NCBI GenBank assembly: GCA_902558585.1
Contig: CACEEO010000006.1
Location: 1-43,708, forward strand
Source: an uncultured Pelagibacteraceae bacterium
GTDB lineage: Bacteria; Pseudomonadota; Alphaproteobacteria; Pelagibacterales; Pelagibacteraceae
Length of the DNA stretch: 43,708 nucleotides
Reading direction: 5' to 3'
Shown here: one piece after another, positions 10,238 to 20,129 of the stretch
Layout of the letters: each line of letters opens with the position of its first letter
How positions within the stretch are numbered: position 1 is the stretch's first letter
Made by a program: the position numbers and the translations under genes
The notes under the pieces: generated by a model
What the model was told of the DNA's origin: nothing
Databases searched by the model: none
The model's input: only the letters and a program-made list of their open reading frames with translations

Positions 10238-10482
10238 TGAGCACAACAGGCTTAGCTATTATCTATATAATTATATGGTGGGTAGTTTTTTTTGCTATTT
10301 TACCTATTGATGTAAATCGAACAAAGACAGTAAAAATTGATGGTGAGGATCCTGGATCACCTGAAAATCCAAAAATGTTGAAAAAATTCCTTTATTGCAC
10401 TGGAATTACTACTGTCATTTTCATTATAATTTACTTATTAATTAAATTTGAATATTTAAATTTAAGAAATATGATTAATTAA
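10237..10482 (+). CDS. Small DUF1467-like membrane protein
   Basis: This 81-aa protein has two hydrophobic segments (about residues 4-22 and 53-70) joined by a short polar loop containing [23 protein letters not shown]. The [17 protein letters not shown] opening followed by a G-x-x-PGSPxNP loop is what I recall for the DUF1467 family, which sits between rnj and proS in many alphaproteobacteria. Function is unknown. It starts on the last base of the rnj stop and lies one base before proS, so it is in the operon. Confidence 0.85.
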   Translation: MSTTGLAIIYIIIWWVVFFAILPIDVNRTKTVKIDGEDPGSPENPKMLKKFLYCTGITTVIFIIIYLLIKFEYLNLRNMIN

Positions 10483-10483
10483 G

Positions 10484-11818
10484 ATGCTTTTATCAAATTC
10501 ATTTATACCAATATTAAAAAACAATCCTTCAGAAGCAAAAATTAAATCTCATCAATTAATGCTAAGAGTAGGCATGATTAAGCAAGCCTCTGCAGGAATT
10601 TATTCATGGTTACCTTTAGGTTTTAAAGTAATGAAAAAAATAGAAGATATTGTCAGACAAGAACAAAACAAAATTGGAGCTCAAGAAATATTAATGCCAA
10701 CAATTCAATCCAGTGAAATTTGGAAAGAAAGTGGTCGTTATGACGATTATGGTGAAGAGATGTTAAGAATAACTGATCGTCAAAATAGAGAAATGTTATA
10801 TGGACCAACCAATGAAGAGCAAGTTACTGAAATTTTTAGATCTTCAATAAAATCTTATAAATCACTCCCACAACTTATGTATCATATTCAATGGAAGTTC
10901 AGAGATGAAATTAGACCTAGATTTGGAATTATGCGTGGTAGAGAGTTTTATATGAAAGATGCTTATTCATTTGATGTATCTGATGAAGAAGCTTTTTATT
11001 CTTATAATAAATTCTTTCTTTCTTATTTAAGAACATTTAAAAGATTATCTTTGACAGCAATACCCATGGCTGCTGATACAGGACCTATAGGTGGAAATTT
11101 ATCCCATGAATTTATTATTCTTGCTGATACTGGAGAAAGTAAAATTTTCACAGATAAAAGAATATTCGATCTTGATAGTGATGACACTGAACTAGAAAAA
11201 ACATCATTAGAGAGTATGAGAAAAAAATATGAACAATTTTATGCTGTAACTGATGAAAAGTTTAATAAAGAAGAATTTGAAAAAATTGTTTCCAAAGAAA
11301 ATCAATTGATTACAAAAGGTATCGAAGTAGGTCATATATTTTATTTTGGCGACAAGTATTCAAAACCAATGGGTGCATCAGTCGATTTACCAGAGGGAAA
11401 GAAAGATTTTGTTAAAATGGGTTCTTATGGAATTGGTGTATCAAGGTTAGTAGGAGCTATAATTGAGGCAAAATATGATGACAAAAATGAAATCATGAAA
11501 TGGCCATTGTCTGTTGCTCCTTATGATATTGCTATAATACCTATGATAAACAAAAATGACACATCAGCTTTAGTTAAAGCAAATAACATTAATAAAGAAT
11601 TGCTCAAAAATAACATTGATGCAATCATTGATGATACAGATGAAAATCTTTCATCTAAAATTAAAAAAATGAATTTAATTGGAGCCCCGTATCAAATTAT
11701 TATTGGTAAGAAAAGCGAAGGTGATTTATTAGAGTTTAAAGAAACTGGTGAAGAAACTCAAAATTTACCACTAGGTAAAATTATAGAAATTATAACTAAA
11801 CGAAAAAATTCAATTTGA
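10484..11818 (+). CDS. proS: Prolyl-tRNA synthetase, short form without editing insertion
   Basis: This enzyme charges tRNA-Pro with proline. It is a class II synthetase: motif 2 lies in [19 protein letters not shown] and motif 3 in [16 protein letters not shown]. At 444 aa it is about 130 residues shorter than E. coli ProRS, because the INS editing domain between motifs 2 and 3 is missing; this short form is known in alphaproteobacteria. A C-terminal anticodon-binding domain begins around residue 345 (PYDIAIIPM). Cis editing of Ala-tRNA-Pro would therefore need a separate protein, which I do not see here. Confidence 0.96.
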   Translation: MLLSNSFIPILKNNPSEAKIKSHQLMLRVGMIKQASAGIYSWLPLGFKVMKKIEDIVRQEQNKIGAQEILMPTIQSSEIWKESGRYDDYGEEMLRITDRQNREMLYGPTNEEQVTEIFRSSIKSYKSLPQLMYHIQWKFRDEIRPRFGIMRGREFYMKDAYSFDVSDEEAFYSYNKFFLSYLRTFKRLSLTAIPMAADTGPIGGNLSHEFIILADTGESKIFTDKRIFDLDSDDTELEKTSLESMRKKYEQFYAVTDEKFNKEEFEKIVSKENQLITKGIEVGHIFYFGDKYSKPMGASVDLPEGKKDFVKMGSYGIGVSRLVGAIIEAKYDDKNEIMKWPLSVAPYDIAIIPMINKNDTSALVKANNINKELLKNNIDAIIDDTDENLSSKIKKMNLIGAPYQIIIGKKSEGDLLEFKETGEETQNLPLGKIIEIITKRKNSI

Positions 11819-13026
11819 TTTCTACTTTAGAAAAAGAAATTACTTTTAGATTTTTAAAAGCCAGAAAAAAAGATGGTTTTTTGAATGTTATATCAATTTT
11901 TTCTTTTATTGGTATAAGCCTCGGTGTTGCAGTTCTTATAATCGTAATGTCTGTCATGAATGGATTTAGAACCGAATTAATTGACAAGATAGTTGGCTTT
12001 AATGCTCATGCAGTTGTCAAACCTTACGATAAACCTTTAGTTTCCTTGTCAGATAAAGATTTTGCTAAAGGTGTTTTATCAAATGATGGAGAAGCAGTTA
12101 TTTTTCACAAGAATGGCACTAAAGGAATATTGCTAAAAGGTTATTTGGAAAAAGATTTTAAAGATTTAGAAATTTCAAATAATTATAGTTTTTTTGGTTC
12201 TAAAAATTTAAATGAAAATACAATTTCTATTGGTCGAGATTTAAGTAATATCTTAAGATTAGATATTGGTGACGAGGTTTCAATTACTTCACCCTCAGGA
12301 GTTCAAACATTAGTCGGATCTTTACCAAAGCAAAAATTATTTCTTATAACTTCAATATTTGAAAGTGGATTATCAGAATATGACGAAAATATTGCTTATA
12401 TAAATTTAAACACATTAGAAGATTTTTTTGACAAAAATAAAATTGATAGATTTACCGAGTATTATTTTAAAGATCCAAAAAATATAGAAAATCATAAAGA
12501 AAAACTGATGAAACTATACCCTGATGCATTTGTATATACATGGGCTGATATGAATAGTTCATTATTTTCAGCACTTAAAGTTGAGAGAAATGTGATGTTT
12601 ATTATTTTATCTTTAATTATTATTGTTGCTGCTTTTAATATAATTTCAGGTTTAACAATTTTAGTTAAAAATAAAACTCGAGATATTGCAATTTTAAAAT
12701 CTATTGGAGTTTTGAATAAATCTATAATTAAAATTTTTTTTCTTGTTGGTGTTTCAATTGGAACTTCAGCAACAATTTTTGGAATAATTTTAGGTGTAAC
12801 ATTTTCAATTTATGTAGAAAACGTTAGACAATTTTTAAGCTCTACTTTTAATATTAGTTTATTTCCAGAGGAAATATATTTTTTAAGCAAGATGCCATCA
12901 GAAATAAATATTAATTCTATAGTAATTATAACAATCTCTTCAATATTAATAACAATAGTAGTTTCTATATTTCCAGCGCTTAAAGCTGCAAACATGGATC
13001 CTATAAAATCACTGAAGTATGAATAA
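11815..13026 (+). CDS. lolC: Lipoprotein-releasing ABC transporter permease (LolC/LolE family)
   Basis: This inner-membrane permease, with LolD, extracts lipoproteins for delivery to the outer membrane. The 403-aa product has the LolC/E layout: one N-terminal membrane helix (about residues 20-45), a large periplasmic domain, then three C-terminal helices with the FtsX-type region [12 protein letters not shown]. Alphaproteobacteria typically carry one LolC/E protein acting as a homodimer. The only sensible start is TTG at 11815, overlapping the proS stop by four bases (TTGA); the N-terminal [15 protein letters not shown] fits the family start. It overlaps lolD by 8 bases. Confidence 0.92.
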   Translation: MISTLEKEITFRFLKARKKDGFLNVISIFSFIGISLGVAVLIIVMSVMNGFRTELIDKIVGFNAHAVVKPYDKPLVSLSDKDFAKGVLSNDGEAVIFHKNGTKGILLKGYLEKDFKDLEISNNYSFFGSKNLNENTISIGRDLSNILRLDIGDEVSITSPSGVQTLVGSLPKQKLFLITSIFESGLSEYDENIAYINLNTLEDFFDKNKIDRFTEYYFKDPKNIENHKEKLMKLYPDAFVYTWADMNSSLFSALKVERNVMFIILSLIIIVAAFNIISGLTILVKNKTRDIAILKSIGVLNKSIIKIFFLVGVSIGTSATIFGIILGVTFSIYVENVRQFLSSTFNISLFPEEIYFLSKMPSEININSIVIITISSILITIVVSIFPALKAANMDPIKSLKYE

Positions 13027-13696
13027 TTTTTTAGAATTAATTAATATACAAAAAAGTTTTACTACTGAAAAAAAAATTAATGTATTAAGAGGCCTAACTA
13101 GGAAATTTAGGTTAGGTAAAACTTACGCAATAATGGGACCCTCTGGCTCTGGAAAATCAACTTTACTTAATTTAATTTCATTAATTGATAAACCAACATC
13201 TGGCACAATTAAGTTTGATAATATTGAGATTAATTTCAATCAAAATGAAAAAAATGATTTAATTAGAGCTAAAAAACTAGGCATCGTTTACCAAGAAAAT
13301 AATCTTCTTAGTGATTTTACAGCACTTGAAAATGTTTATTTTGCTTCATTATCTCTTAATAATGACAAAAAATTATCATTATCTAAAGCTGAAAAATTAT
13401 TAAAAAAAATTGGACTTTCAAACAGATTCAATCATTTTCCCTCACAGCTTTCTGGAGGTGAAGCTCAAAGAGTTGCAATAGCAAGAGCGATTATTAATGA
13501 TCCTCAAATTATTTTAGCTGATGAACCAACTGGTAGTTTAGACATGAATACGGCTAAAGATATATTTAAACTTTTAATCAATCAAAAAAGATCTGACAGA
13601 ATAATTATATTTGCAACTCATAATAGATTTTTTGCAAAAAAAGCAGATTATCTATTGGAGATGAGAGATGGTAGTATAAAATCATCTAATGTCTAA
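13019..13696 (+). CDS. lolD: Lipoprotein-releasing ABC transporter ATPase
   Basis: This is the ATPase partner of the LolC/E permease in lipoprotein export. At 225 aa it has the expected length. It carries Walker A GPSGSGKST at residues 40-48, a Q-loop in GIVYQENNLL, the ABC signature LSGGEAQ at 144-150, Walker B IILADEP at 164-170, and the switch histidine in FATHN. The start overlaps lolC by 8 bases and the end overlaps dnaE by 8 bases. Sequence alone would also fit other MacB-like ATPases; the adjacent permease decides. Confidence 0.93.
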   Translation: MNNFLELINIQKSFTTEKKINVLRGLTRKFRLGKTYAIMGPSGSGKSTLLNLISLIDKPTSGTIKFDNIEINFNQNEKNDLIRAKKLGIVYQENNLLSDFTALENVYFASLSLNNDKKLSLSKAEKLLKKIGLSNRFNHFPSQLSGGEAQRVAIARAIINDPQIILADEPTGSLDMNTAKDIFKLLINQKRSDRIIIFATHNRFFAKKADYLLEMRDGSIKSSNV

Positions 13697-16600
13697 ATCT
13701 GTCTCACAAAATTTTAATCATTTAAAAATTCATACTCAATATTCAATTTGTGAAGGAGCTGCTAGAATTGATGATTTGCAAGAATATTCTAAGAAAAATA
13801 AAACAAAATCCTTAGGTTTATGTGATACCTCAAATTTATGTGGTGCACTAGAATTTGCTGAAAAGATTTCAAAGTCTGGTACTCAACCAATAATCGGAAC
13901 TCAAATTAATTTTAAAATCGGAGAGACAACAGGATTACTCCCTGTGTTTGCTCTAAATGAAGTTGGATATAAAAACATAATAGAACTTTCATCTTTATCG
14001 TATTTAGAAAACGATGAATTGTCAGATCCTCATGTAGATTTTGAATTATTATGTAACAATTCCAAAGGAGTTGCTGTATTTTCAGGAACTGTTTTTGGTT
14101 TATTTGGTAAATTATTTGATAAAGGAAAGTTTAGTGAAATTGATGAGCTTTATAACAAAATTAAAAATGCTTTTGATGACAGATTTTACTTAGAGATTCA
14201 AAGACATAATGATCAAAATGAAATTGAATTTGAAAAATTTAATTTAAAAAAATCTTTAGATTTAGAGATACCTATTATTGCAACTAATGAAGTTTTTTAT
14301 CTAGATAAAGAAATGTATGAAGCCCATGATGCTTTAATTTGCATTGGTAACAAAACGTATGTAAATGAAAAAAACAGATTAAGATTTACTGACCAACATT
14401 ATTTAAAAACCAACTCAGAAATGTCCGAATTATTTGCTGATCTACCTGAAGCTTTAGAAAATAATTATAATTTTCCATTAAGATGTAGTTATAGACCGTT
14501 ATTTTCTAACCCAATATTGCCTAATATTAGCAGTGATAAAGATGGAAATGCGGATGAAATTTTAAAAAAAGATTCCATAGAGGGATTAAAAGTCAAATTC
14601 AATAAGATCTTCAATTTAAGTGATGAAGATTTAAAAAATAACAATTCTTATAGAGAATATAAGAACAGGCTTAATCATGAACTTTCTATCATTGTAGAAA
14701 TGAAATATTCTAGTTATTTTCTTATCGTTGCTGACTATATTAAATGGGCTAAAAACAATGATATTCCTGTAGGTCCTGGAAGAGGCTCAGGCGCTGGTTC
14801 ATTAGTAGCTTGGTGTTTATCAATTACAGACGTCGATCCAATAAAATTTAATCTTATTTTTGAAAGATTTTTAAATCCAGATAGAATTTCAATGCCAGAC
14901 TTTGATATAGATTTTTGTGAGGATAAAAGAGATCAAGTTTTTGAATATCTAACTAAAAAATATGAAGACAGTGTAGCTCACATTATAACATTTGGTAAAT
15001 TAAAAGCACGAATGGTAATTAGAGACGTCGGAAGAGTTTTGGGATTAGCATATGGATTTGTTGACAGTATATCTAAGATGATACCTTTTGATCCATCTAG
15101 ACCACAAAATTTAACTCAGTGCATTGCTGGGGAACCACGATTACAAAAACTCATAAATGATGATCCAAGGGTAAAGAAGCTTACTGATCTCTCACTAAAA
15201 TTAGAAGGTCTAAATAGAAATGTTGCAACACATGCAGCTGGAGTGGTAATAGCAGATAAAAAACTCACTGAAATTGTTCCTTTATACAAAGATGTTACTG
15301 CAGATTTATTATTACCATCTACTCAATTCGATATGTACTCAGCAGAAAATGCAGGTTTAATAAAATTTGATTTTTTGGGCTTAAAAACACTTACAGTAAT
15401 TAACAATACACAAAAACTTATAAGAAAAAAAATTAAAGATTTTGATATAGAAAAAATAAGTTACGAAGATCAAAAAGTTTTTGATCTAATGTCAACTGGT
15501 AAAACAGTTGGCTTATTCCAAATTGAAAGTGCTGGTATGAGAGAAGCTTTAATTCAAATGAAGCCAAATCATATTGAAGATATTATTGCATTAGTTGCTC
15601 TCTATAGACCAGGACCGATGAGTAATATTCCAACATATAATGATTGCAAACATGGAAAGCAAAAACCTGATTATTTACACCCACTTCTAGAAGATATTTT
15701 AAAACCGACCTATGGTGTAATTATTTATCAAGAACAGGTAATGCAGATTGCACAAAAATTGTCTGGATTTACAGCAGGACAAGCTGATCTTTTAAGAAGA
15801 GCAATGGGTAAAAAGAAAAGAGCAGAACTTGAAAAACAGAAACAAGGATTTATTGCTGGAGCAGTAAAAAATGGAATAGCAAAAGATGTTGCTGCTGGAA
15901 TTTTTTTAAGAATTGAACCTTTTGCAGAATATGGCTTTAATAAAAGTCATGCCGCTGCTTATGCAATTATTTCTTATCAAACCGCTTTTTTAAAAACATA
16001 TTATCCAAAAGAGTTTATTGCAGCTTCAATGACCATGGATATATCTAATCAAAATAAATTAAGTGAGTTTTATGAGGAATTAAAAAGATTAAAAATTGAA
16101 GTTGTTCGACCTGATATAAATGAATGTTTTGCAGATTTTAGAACAATTGATGATAAATTTTATTATGCATTGGGAGGAATTAAAGCCGTAGGTTATGAGG
16201 CAATATCAAATATAGTTCAGGAAAGAGTTTTAAATGGAAAATTTGAGTCTATTCATGATTTTGTAAATAGGGTAAATCCAAAAGATATAAACAAACTTCA
16301 ATTAGAAGGTTTAGTAAAAGCTGGAGCTTTTGATAAACTAAATATAAATAGACAAGCTTTGTTTGATTCAATTCCAGCTTTAATAGCTAAAAGTAAAAAT
16401 ATATTCGAAAATAAATCTGCCAATCAGATTGATTTATTCTCAGAGGATGAAAGTGCTAAAGATGATATTTTAATCAAATCTGGAGATTGGAAATTTGAAG
16501 AAAGATTATCAAAAGAATTTGAGGCAGTAGGTTTCTTTATTTCAGACCATCCACTAAATCAATTTACAGAAATTTTTAGTGATTATCAAATAATTGATTA

Positions 16601-17105
16601 TTCAAGTTTTATCTCAAAAGAAGATTTAAAAGATTCTAATATTGCTGCAACACTGTTAAAAGTTCAAGAGAGAAAAACAGCAAAAGGAAATTCTTATGCG
16701 GTTTTGAAATTAACTGATTTATCAAGTGTGTTTGAACTTTTTATTTTCTCTGATGTTTTAGAATTAAATAGAGAAATTTTGAAAGAGGGCACTTCTCTTA
16801 TTTTGACATTATTTAAAAATGTTTCTAATGATGAAAATAGACTAACAAGAATTAATGTTCAAAAAATAGCTTCACTTAAAGATTTATTTAATAGACCTAT
16901 AAACGAAGTTTTATTCGATCTTAATTCAGACGAACAAATTGACAAAATATCTAAAATTTTGCAAGATGAAGGCAAAACTGTCGTAAATATTAATTTAGTT
17001 AAAGGAGATAATATTGTTAAATTTAGATTGAAAAATCCACGTAAATTAGACCGAAAATCTTTAAATCTGTTAAGAAATCAAGAAATTCAGGCAATAATTA
17101 ACTAA
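13689..17105 (+). CDS. dnaE: DNA polymerase III subunit alpha
   Basis: This is the replicative polymerase of the chromosome. The 1138-aa product has an N-terminal PHP domain (first motif HTQYSICEGA near residue 15), then the C-family polymerase palm with PDFDIDFCEDKRD at about residues 403-415, holding two catalytic aspartates, and a third in KFDFLGLKTL near residue 560. The fingers motifs RPGPMSNIP and GVIIYQEQVMQIA follow, then a helix-hairpin-helix and an OB-fold region. It is the type DnaE1. It ends 130 bases before rpsB, the largest gap in the window. Confidence 0.97.
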   Translation: MSKSVSQNFNHLKIHTQYSICEGAARIDDLQEYSKKNKTKSLGLCDTSNLCGALEFAEKISKSGTQPIIGTQINFKIGETTGLLPVFALNEVGYKNIIELSSLSYLENDELSDPHVDFELLCNNSKGVAVFSGTVFGLFGKLFDKGKFSEIDELYNKIKNAFDDRFYLEIQRHNDQNEIEFEKFNLKKSLDLEIPIIATNEVFYLDKEMYEAHDALICIGNKTYVNEKNRLRFTDQHYLKTNSEMSELFADLPEALENNYNFPLRCSYRPLFSNPILPNISSDKDGNADEILKKDSIEGLKVKFNKIFNLSDEDLKNNNSYREYKNRLNHELSIIVEMKYSSYFLIVADYIKWAKNNDIPVGPGRGSGAGSLVAWCLSITDVDPIKFNLIFERFLNPDRISMPDFDIDFCEDKRDQVFEYLTKKYEDSVAHIITFGKLKARMVIRDVGRVLGLAYGFVDSISKMIPFDPSRPQNLTQCIAGEPRLQKLINDDPRVKKLTDLSLKLEGLNRNVATHAAGVVIADKKLTEIVPLYKDVTADLLLPSTQFDMYSAENAGLIKFDFLGLKTLTVINNTQKLIRKKIKDFDIEKISYEDQKVFDLMSTGKTVGLFQIESAGMREALIQMKPNHIEDIIALVALYRPGPMSNIPTYNDCKHGKQKPDYLHPLLEDILKPTYGVIIYQEQVMQIAQKLSGFTAGQADLLRRAMGKKKRAELEKQKQGFIAGAVKNGIAKDVAAGIFLRIEPFAEYGFNKSHAAAYAIISYQTAFLKTYYPKEFIAASMTMDISNQNKLSEFYEELKRLKIEVVRPDINECFADFRTIDDKFYYALGGIKAVGYEAISNIVQERVLNGKFESIHDFVNRVNPKDINKLQLEGLVKAGAFDKLNINRQALFDSIPALIAKSKNIFENKSANQIDLFSEDESAKDDILIKSGDWKFEERLSKEFEAVGFFISDHPLNQFTEIFSDYQIIDYSSFISKEDLKDSNIAATLLKVQERKTAKGNSYAVLKLTDLSSVFELFIFSDVLELNREILKEGTSLILTLFKNVSNDENRLTRINVQKIASLKDLFNRPINEVLFDLNSDEQIDKISKILQDEGKTVVNINLVKGDNIVKFRLKNPRKLDRKSLNLLRNQEIQAIIN

Positions 17106-17235
17106 ATAATCACTTGTTATATATAGTAAATATTTGTAAATACTTCTCAAATTAAATTAACACGCACACAGTTATTGGTTTTATACCTCCGGTCCTTAAT
17201 TGGAAATTACTGTGGTGGCTTAACCGGGAATAAAT
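17106..17235 (+). promoter_or_regulatory. rpsB leader with predicted structured RNA (candidate S2 autoregulatory element)
   Basis: This is the longest intergenic stretch in the window. Its 3' half is clearly richer in G+C than its surroundings. CCGGT at 17189-17193 is exactly complementary to ACCGG at 17223-17227, which lies just before the start codon. Inside, TAATT at 17197-17201 pairs with AATTA at 17205-17209 around a GGA loop, and CC at 17194-17195 can meet GG at 17214-17215 or 17217-17218. Folding would place the sequence just upstream of the ATG next to the closing helix. Autogenous control of rpsB-tsf by S2 through the leader is established in E. coli; its operation here is inference. 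Confidence 0.55.
17114..17142 (+). promoter_or_regulatory. Weak candidate promoter for rpsB-tsf
   Basis: TTGTTA at 17114-17119 resembles a sigma-70 -35 box, and TAAATA at 17137-17142 is a poor -10 box, 17 bases downstream. The gap after dnaE and the start of a new functional block support a promoter here, but in such AT-rich DNA matches of this quality are common. Confidence 0.25.
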
Positions 17236-18054
17236 ATGAAAATACCAAACGTTACAATTCAACAATTATTAGAAGCAGGAGTTCATCTTGGACACAAAAC
17301 TCTAAGATGGAATCCAAAAATGAAAAAATACATTTTTGGAAAAAGAGACTCAATTCATATTATAGACTTAACTCAAACAGTAGAGCTAACAAAGATAGCA
17401 CTTGAGAAAGTTTATAACACCATATCAAGTAATGGTAAAATTTTATTTGTTTCTACAAAAAAACAAGCATCAGAAGCTATAGCAGATGTTGCTAAAGAAA
17501 CAGATCAATATTTTGTAAACTACAGATGGCTTGGAGGCATGTTAACGAATTGGGGAACAATTTCAAATTCAATAAAAAAATTAAAAAAATTAGAAACTGA
17601 TTTAGCAGCTGAAAATAGAGGATTTACAAAAAAAGAGCTTTTAAAAATGAGTGTTAAAAAAGACAAACTTGAAAGATCTTTGGGAGGAATATCTGAAATG
17701 AAAAAAATCCCTGATCTCGTTATTGTAATAGATACTAACTATGAGTCTTTAGCTATTGCAGAATCTTCTAAATTGGGCATACCAATTTTGGCTGTTTTAG
17801 ATAGTAATTCTAATCCAGATAATATTGATTATCCAATACCAGGTAATGATGATGCACGAAGAGCAATTGATCTTTATTGTAATTTAATAAAAGAAACAAT
17901 TAATAGTGCTAAAAGTTCTATACCAGCATCTGAATCTAAAAATGTTATAGAGAAAGAAAAAAAAATTGAAAATAATACAAAAACAATTCAAGAAATAGAT
18001 AGAGAAAAATTAGAAAAAAAATTTTCAAAAGAAAAAAAGGAGAAACTTAATTAA
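17236..18054 (+). CDS. rpsB: 30S ribosomal protein S2
   Basis: S2 is a small-subunit ribosomal protein needed for S1 binding and translation initiation. The 272-aa product begins with the typical [16 protein letters not shown] and [12 protein letters not shown] segments, with GGMLTNW and [19 protein letters not shown] further on. About 40 C-terminal residues form a lysine/glutamate-rich tail beyond the conserved core. The ATG at 17236 is chosen because the conserved N-terminus starts eight residues later; an overlapping frame upstream is a shadow. Followed immediately by tsf in the classic rpsB-tsf pair. Confidence 0.97.
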   Translation: MKIPNVTIQQLLEAGVHLGHKTLRWNPKMKKYIFGKRDSIHIIDLTQTVELTKIALEKVYNTISSNGKILFVSTKKQASEAIADVAKETDQYFVNYRWLGGMLTNWGTISNSIKKLKKLETDLAAENRGFTKKELLKMSVKKDKLERSLGGISEMKKIPDLVIVIDTNYESLAIAESSKLGIPILAVLDSNSNPDNIDYPIPGNDDARRAIDLYCNLIKETINSAKSSIPASESKNVIEKEKKIENNTKTIQEIDREKLEKKFSKEKKEKLN

Positions 18055-18906
18055 ATGAGTGATATTGAAAAAGTAAAAAAATTGAGAGAAGCAACAGGGG
18101 CTGGTTTTAAAGATTGTAATTTAGCAATTAAAGAGTCTAATGGTGATTTAGACAAAGCTATAGAAATTTTGAGAGTTAAAGGAATTTCAAAAGCATCAAA
18201 AAAAATGTCTAGAGACGCTAAAGAAGGTGTCGTTGTAATTAGTGGTGATGCTAACAAGACTTCTATAATAGAAGTAAATTGTGAGACAGATTTTGTTGCT
18301 AAAAATGATGACTTTTTAAATTTTGTTAAAGAGTTAAGTGAATTAAATAATGAGAAAAATTCAAATGTTGATCAACTTAAAGTAGCTAAGATGAAAAATG
18401 GCCAAACTGTTAATGATAACTTAGTTGCACTAATAGCAAAAATTGGTGAAAAAATTACTATTGGTAAAGCAAAAACAATTGAAAATTCTGAGGGAGTAAA
18501 TAATCATTATCTTCACACAGTTGTAAAAGATAATGTTGCAAAGTTAGCCGTAATGGTTTCATTAGACACTAAAGATAATTCAGAAACAGTAAAAATTTTT
18601 AGTAAACAATTATCAATGCATATTGCAGCATCAAATCCATTAGCTTTAGAGTCAAGTTCAATTGATCAATCAATTATTGATAAAGAGCAAGAATTAGTTA
18701 CTGAAGAATTAAAAAATTCAGGAAAACCAGAAGATATTGCAAAAAAAATTAGCTTAGGTAAGATGAATAAATTCAAAGAAGAGAATGCTCTTTTAACCCA
18801 AGCTTGGGTAATGGAGCCAAAGAAAAAAGTGCAAGATGTGTTAAAAGAACTCTCTATAGCTGATTTAAAAATTAAAGAATTTTATAGAATTAAGATTGGA
18901 GAATAA
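18055..18906 (+). CDS. tsf: Translation elongation factor Ts
   Basis: EF-Ts recycles EF-Tu by exchanging GDP for GTP. The 283-aa product has the N-terminal UBA-like segment with TGAGFKDC, then the core motif [11 protein letters not shown] used to contact EF-Tu, and the dimerisation domain. The start directly follows the rpsB stop, and an AAGGAG sequence at 18037-18042 gives a rare recognisable Shine-Dalgarno, 12 bases upstream. The stop is followed with zero spacing by frr; pyrH, usually found in between, is absent. Confidence 0.97.
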   Translation: MSDIEKVKKLREATGAGFKDCNLAIKESNGDLDKAIEILRVKGISKASKKMSRDAKEGVVVISGDANKTSIIEVNCETDFVAKNDDFLNFVKELSELNNEKNSNVDQLKVAKMKNGQTVNDNLVALIAKIGEKITIGKAKTIENSEGVNNHYLHTVVKDNVAKLAVMVSLDTKDNSETVKIFSKQLSMHIAASNPLALESSSIDQSIIDKEQELVTEELKNSGKPEDIAKKISLGKMNKFKEENALLTQAWVMEPKKKVQDVLKELSIADLKIKEFYRIKIGE

Positions 18907-19458
18907 ATGTTTGATGAGAAATCATACAGCCTTAAAATGGATAAAGCCATTGAGGTTTTCTCGAGAGAATTATCTTCCTTAAGAACTGGAAGGGCAAATG
19001 CATCAATGTTAGATATAATTAAAGTGGATGTTTATGGTCAACAAATGCCAATTAATCAAATTGGAAGTATAACAACTCCTGAACCAAGAATGATTAACAT
19101 TCAAGTTTGGGACGCCAATAATATTCCATTGGTTGATGCTGCTATTCAAAAATCTGATTTAGGTTTAAATCCTCAAATTGATGGACAATTAATTAGATTA
19201 CCAGTACCTGAACTTAATGAGGAGAGAAGAACCGAGCTTAAAAAATTAATTAAATCAGTTGGAGAGAAGTGTAAAGTTTCAATTAGAAATATCAGAAGAG
19301 AAGCAAACGAAGATCTAAAAAAACTCTTAAAATCAAAAGAGATTGGTGAAGACGAAGAAAAAACATTTGAAAAAAAAGTTCAAACAATAACAGATGATCA
19401 TATCAAAACTGTTGATGAAAAAGTTTCTTCTAAAGAAAAAGAAATAATGACAATATGA
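18907..19458 (+). CDS. frr: Ribosome recycling factor
   Basis: RRF splits post-termination ribosomes together with EF-G. The 183-aa product shows the family core: LSSLRTGRANASMLD near residues 23-37, YGQQMPINQIGSI, and the RVPELNEERR-type segment (LPVPELNEERRTELKK), then the long helical hairpin. The ATG follows the tsf stop with no gap. The end overlaps uppS by four bases (ATGA). Confidence 0.97.
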   Translation: MFDEKSYSLKMDKAIEVFSRELSSLRTGRANASMLDIIKVDVYGQQMPINQIGSITTPEPRMINIQVWDANNIPLVDAAIQKSDLGLNPQIDGQLIRLPVPELNEERRTELKKLIKSVGEKCKVSIRNIRREANEDLKKLLKSKEIGEDEEKTFEKKVQTITDDHIKTVDEKVSSKEKEIMTI

Positions 19459-20129
19459 ACCATCTAAAACATGTAGCCATTATTATGGATGGCAATGGTA
19501 GATGGGGCTTAAAATTTAAAAATTCTAGAAATGCAGGTCATAAAGCAGGTTTAAACACTGTTGAAAAAATTATTAAAGAAACAATTAAAAATAAAATAAA
19601 ATTTTTAACTTTGTTTGCTTTTTCTACTGAAAATTGGAAAAGACCTAAAAAAGAAATAAATTATTTATTTACTTTATTAGAGAATTTTTTAATAAATAGA
19701 ATAGAAGAATTGCATAATAAAAATATAAAACTTAAAATATTAGGATCTAAAAAGTTTTCATCCAAACTTAATTCTCTTTTAAAACTTGCTGAAAAAAAAA
19801 CATCAAAAAACACAAAGCTGCAAATTAACCTTGCATTAAATTATGGCTCTAAATCTGAATTAATAAATGCTTTTAAAAAAATGAAAAAAAATAAAACATA
19901 TATAAACGAAAAAAATTTAAATAAAAATTTACAAACTAAAAATATACCTGATCCTGATTTGCTTATTAGAACTGGTAATACAAAAAGATTAAGTAATTTC
20001 TTGTTATGGCAACTAGCATATTCAGAAATATTTTTTGAAAAGAAATTATGGCCTTCTTTTAACGAAATAGACTATAAAAAAATTATTAAGGAATTTAAGA
20101 CCATTAAAAGAAATTTTGGTAAAATATAG
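19455..20129 (+). CDS. uppS: Undecaprenyl diphosphate synthase (cis-prenyltransferase)
   Basis: This enzyme condenses isopentenyl diphosphate onto farnesyl diphosphate to make the lipid carrier for peptidoglycan and LPS. The 224-aa product has HVAIIMDGNGRWG with catalytic Asp12, FSTENWKRP in the substrate region, and PDPDLLIRTGNTKRLSNF near the C-terminus, all family signatures. The usual RTSGE is RTGNT here, a mild deviation. It overlaps frr by four bases and cdsA by one. Confidence 0.95.
   Translation: MNHLKHVAIIMDGNGRWGLKFKNSRNAGHKAGLNTVEKIIKETIKNKIKFLTLFAFSTENWKRPKKEINYLFTLLENFLINRIEELHNKNIKLKILGSKKFSSKLNSLLKLAEKKTSKNTKLQINLALNYGSKSELINAFKKMKKNKTYINEKNLNKNLQTKNIPDPDLLIRTGNTKRLSNFLLWQLAYSEIFFEKKLWPSFNEIDYKKIIKEFKTIKRNFGKI

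Noticed and set aside
17175..17405. A 76-aa + strand frame starting upstream of rpsB.
   Set aside because: It overlaps rpsB out of frame and the leader structure, and its product has no family resemblance.
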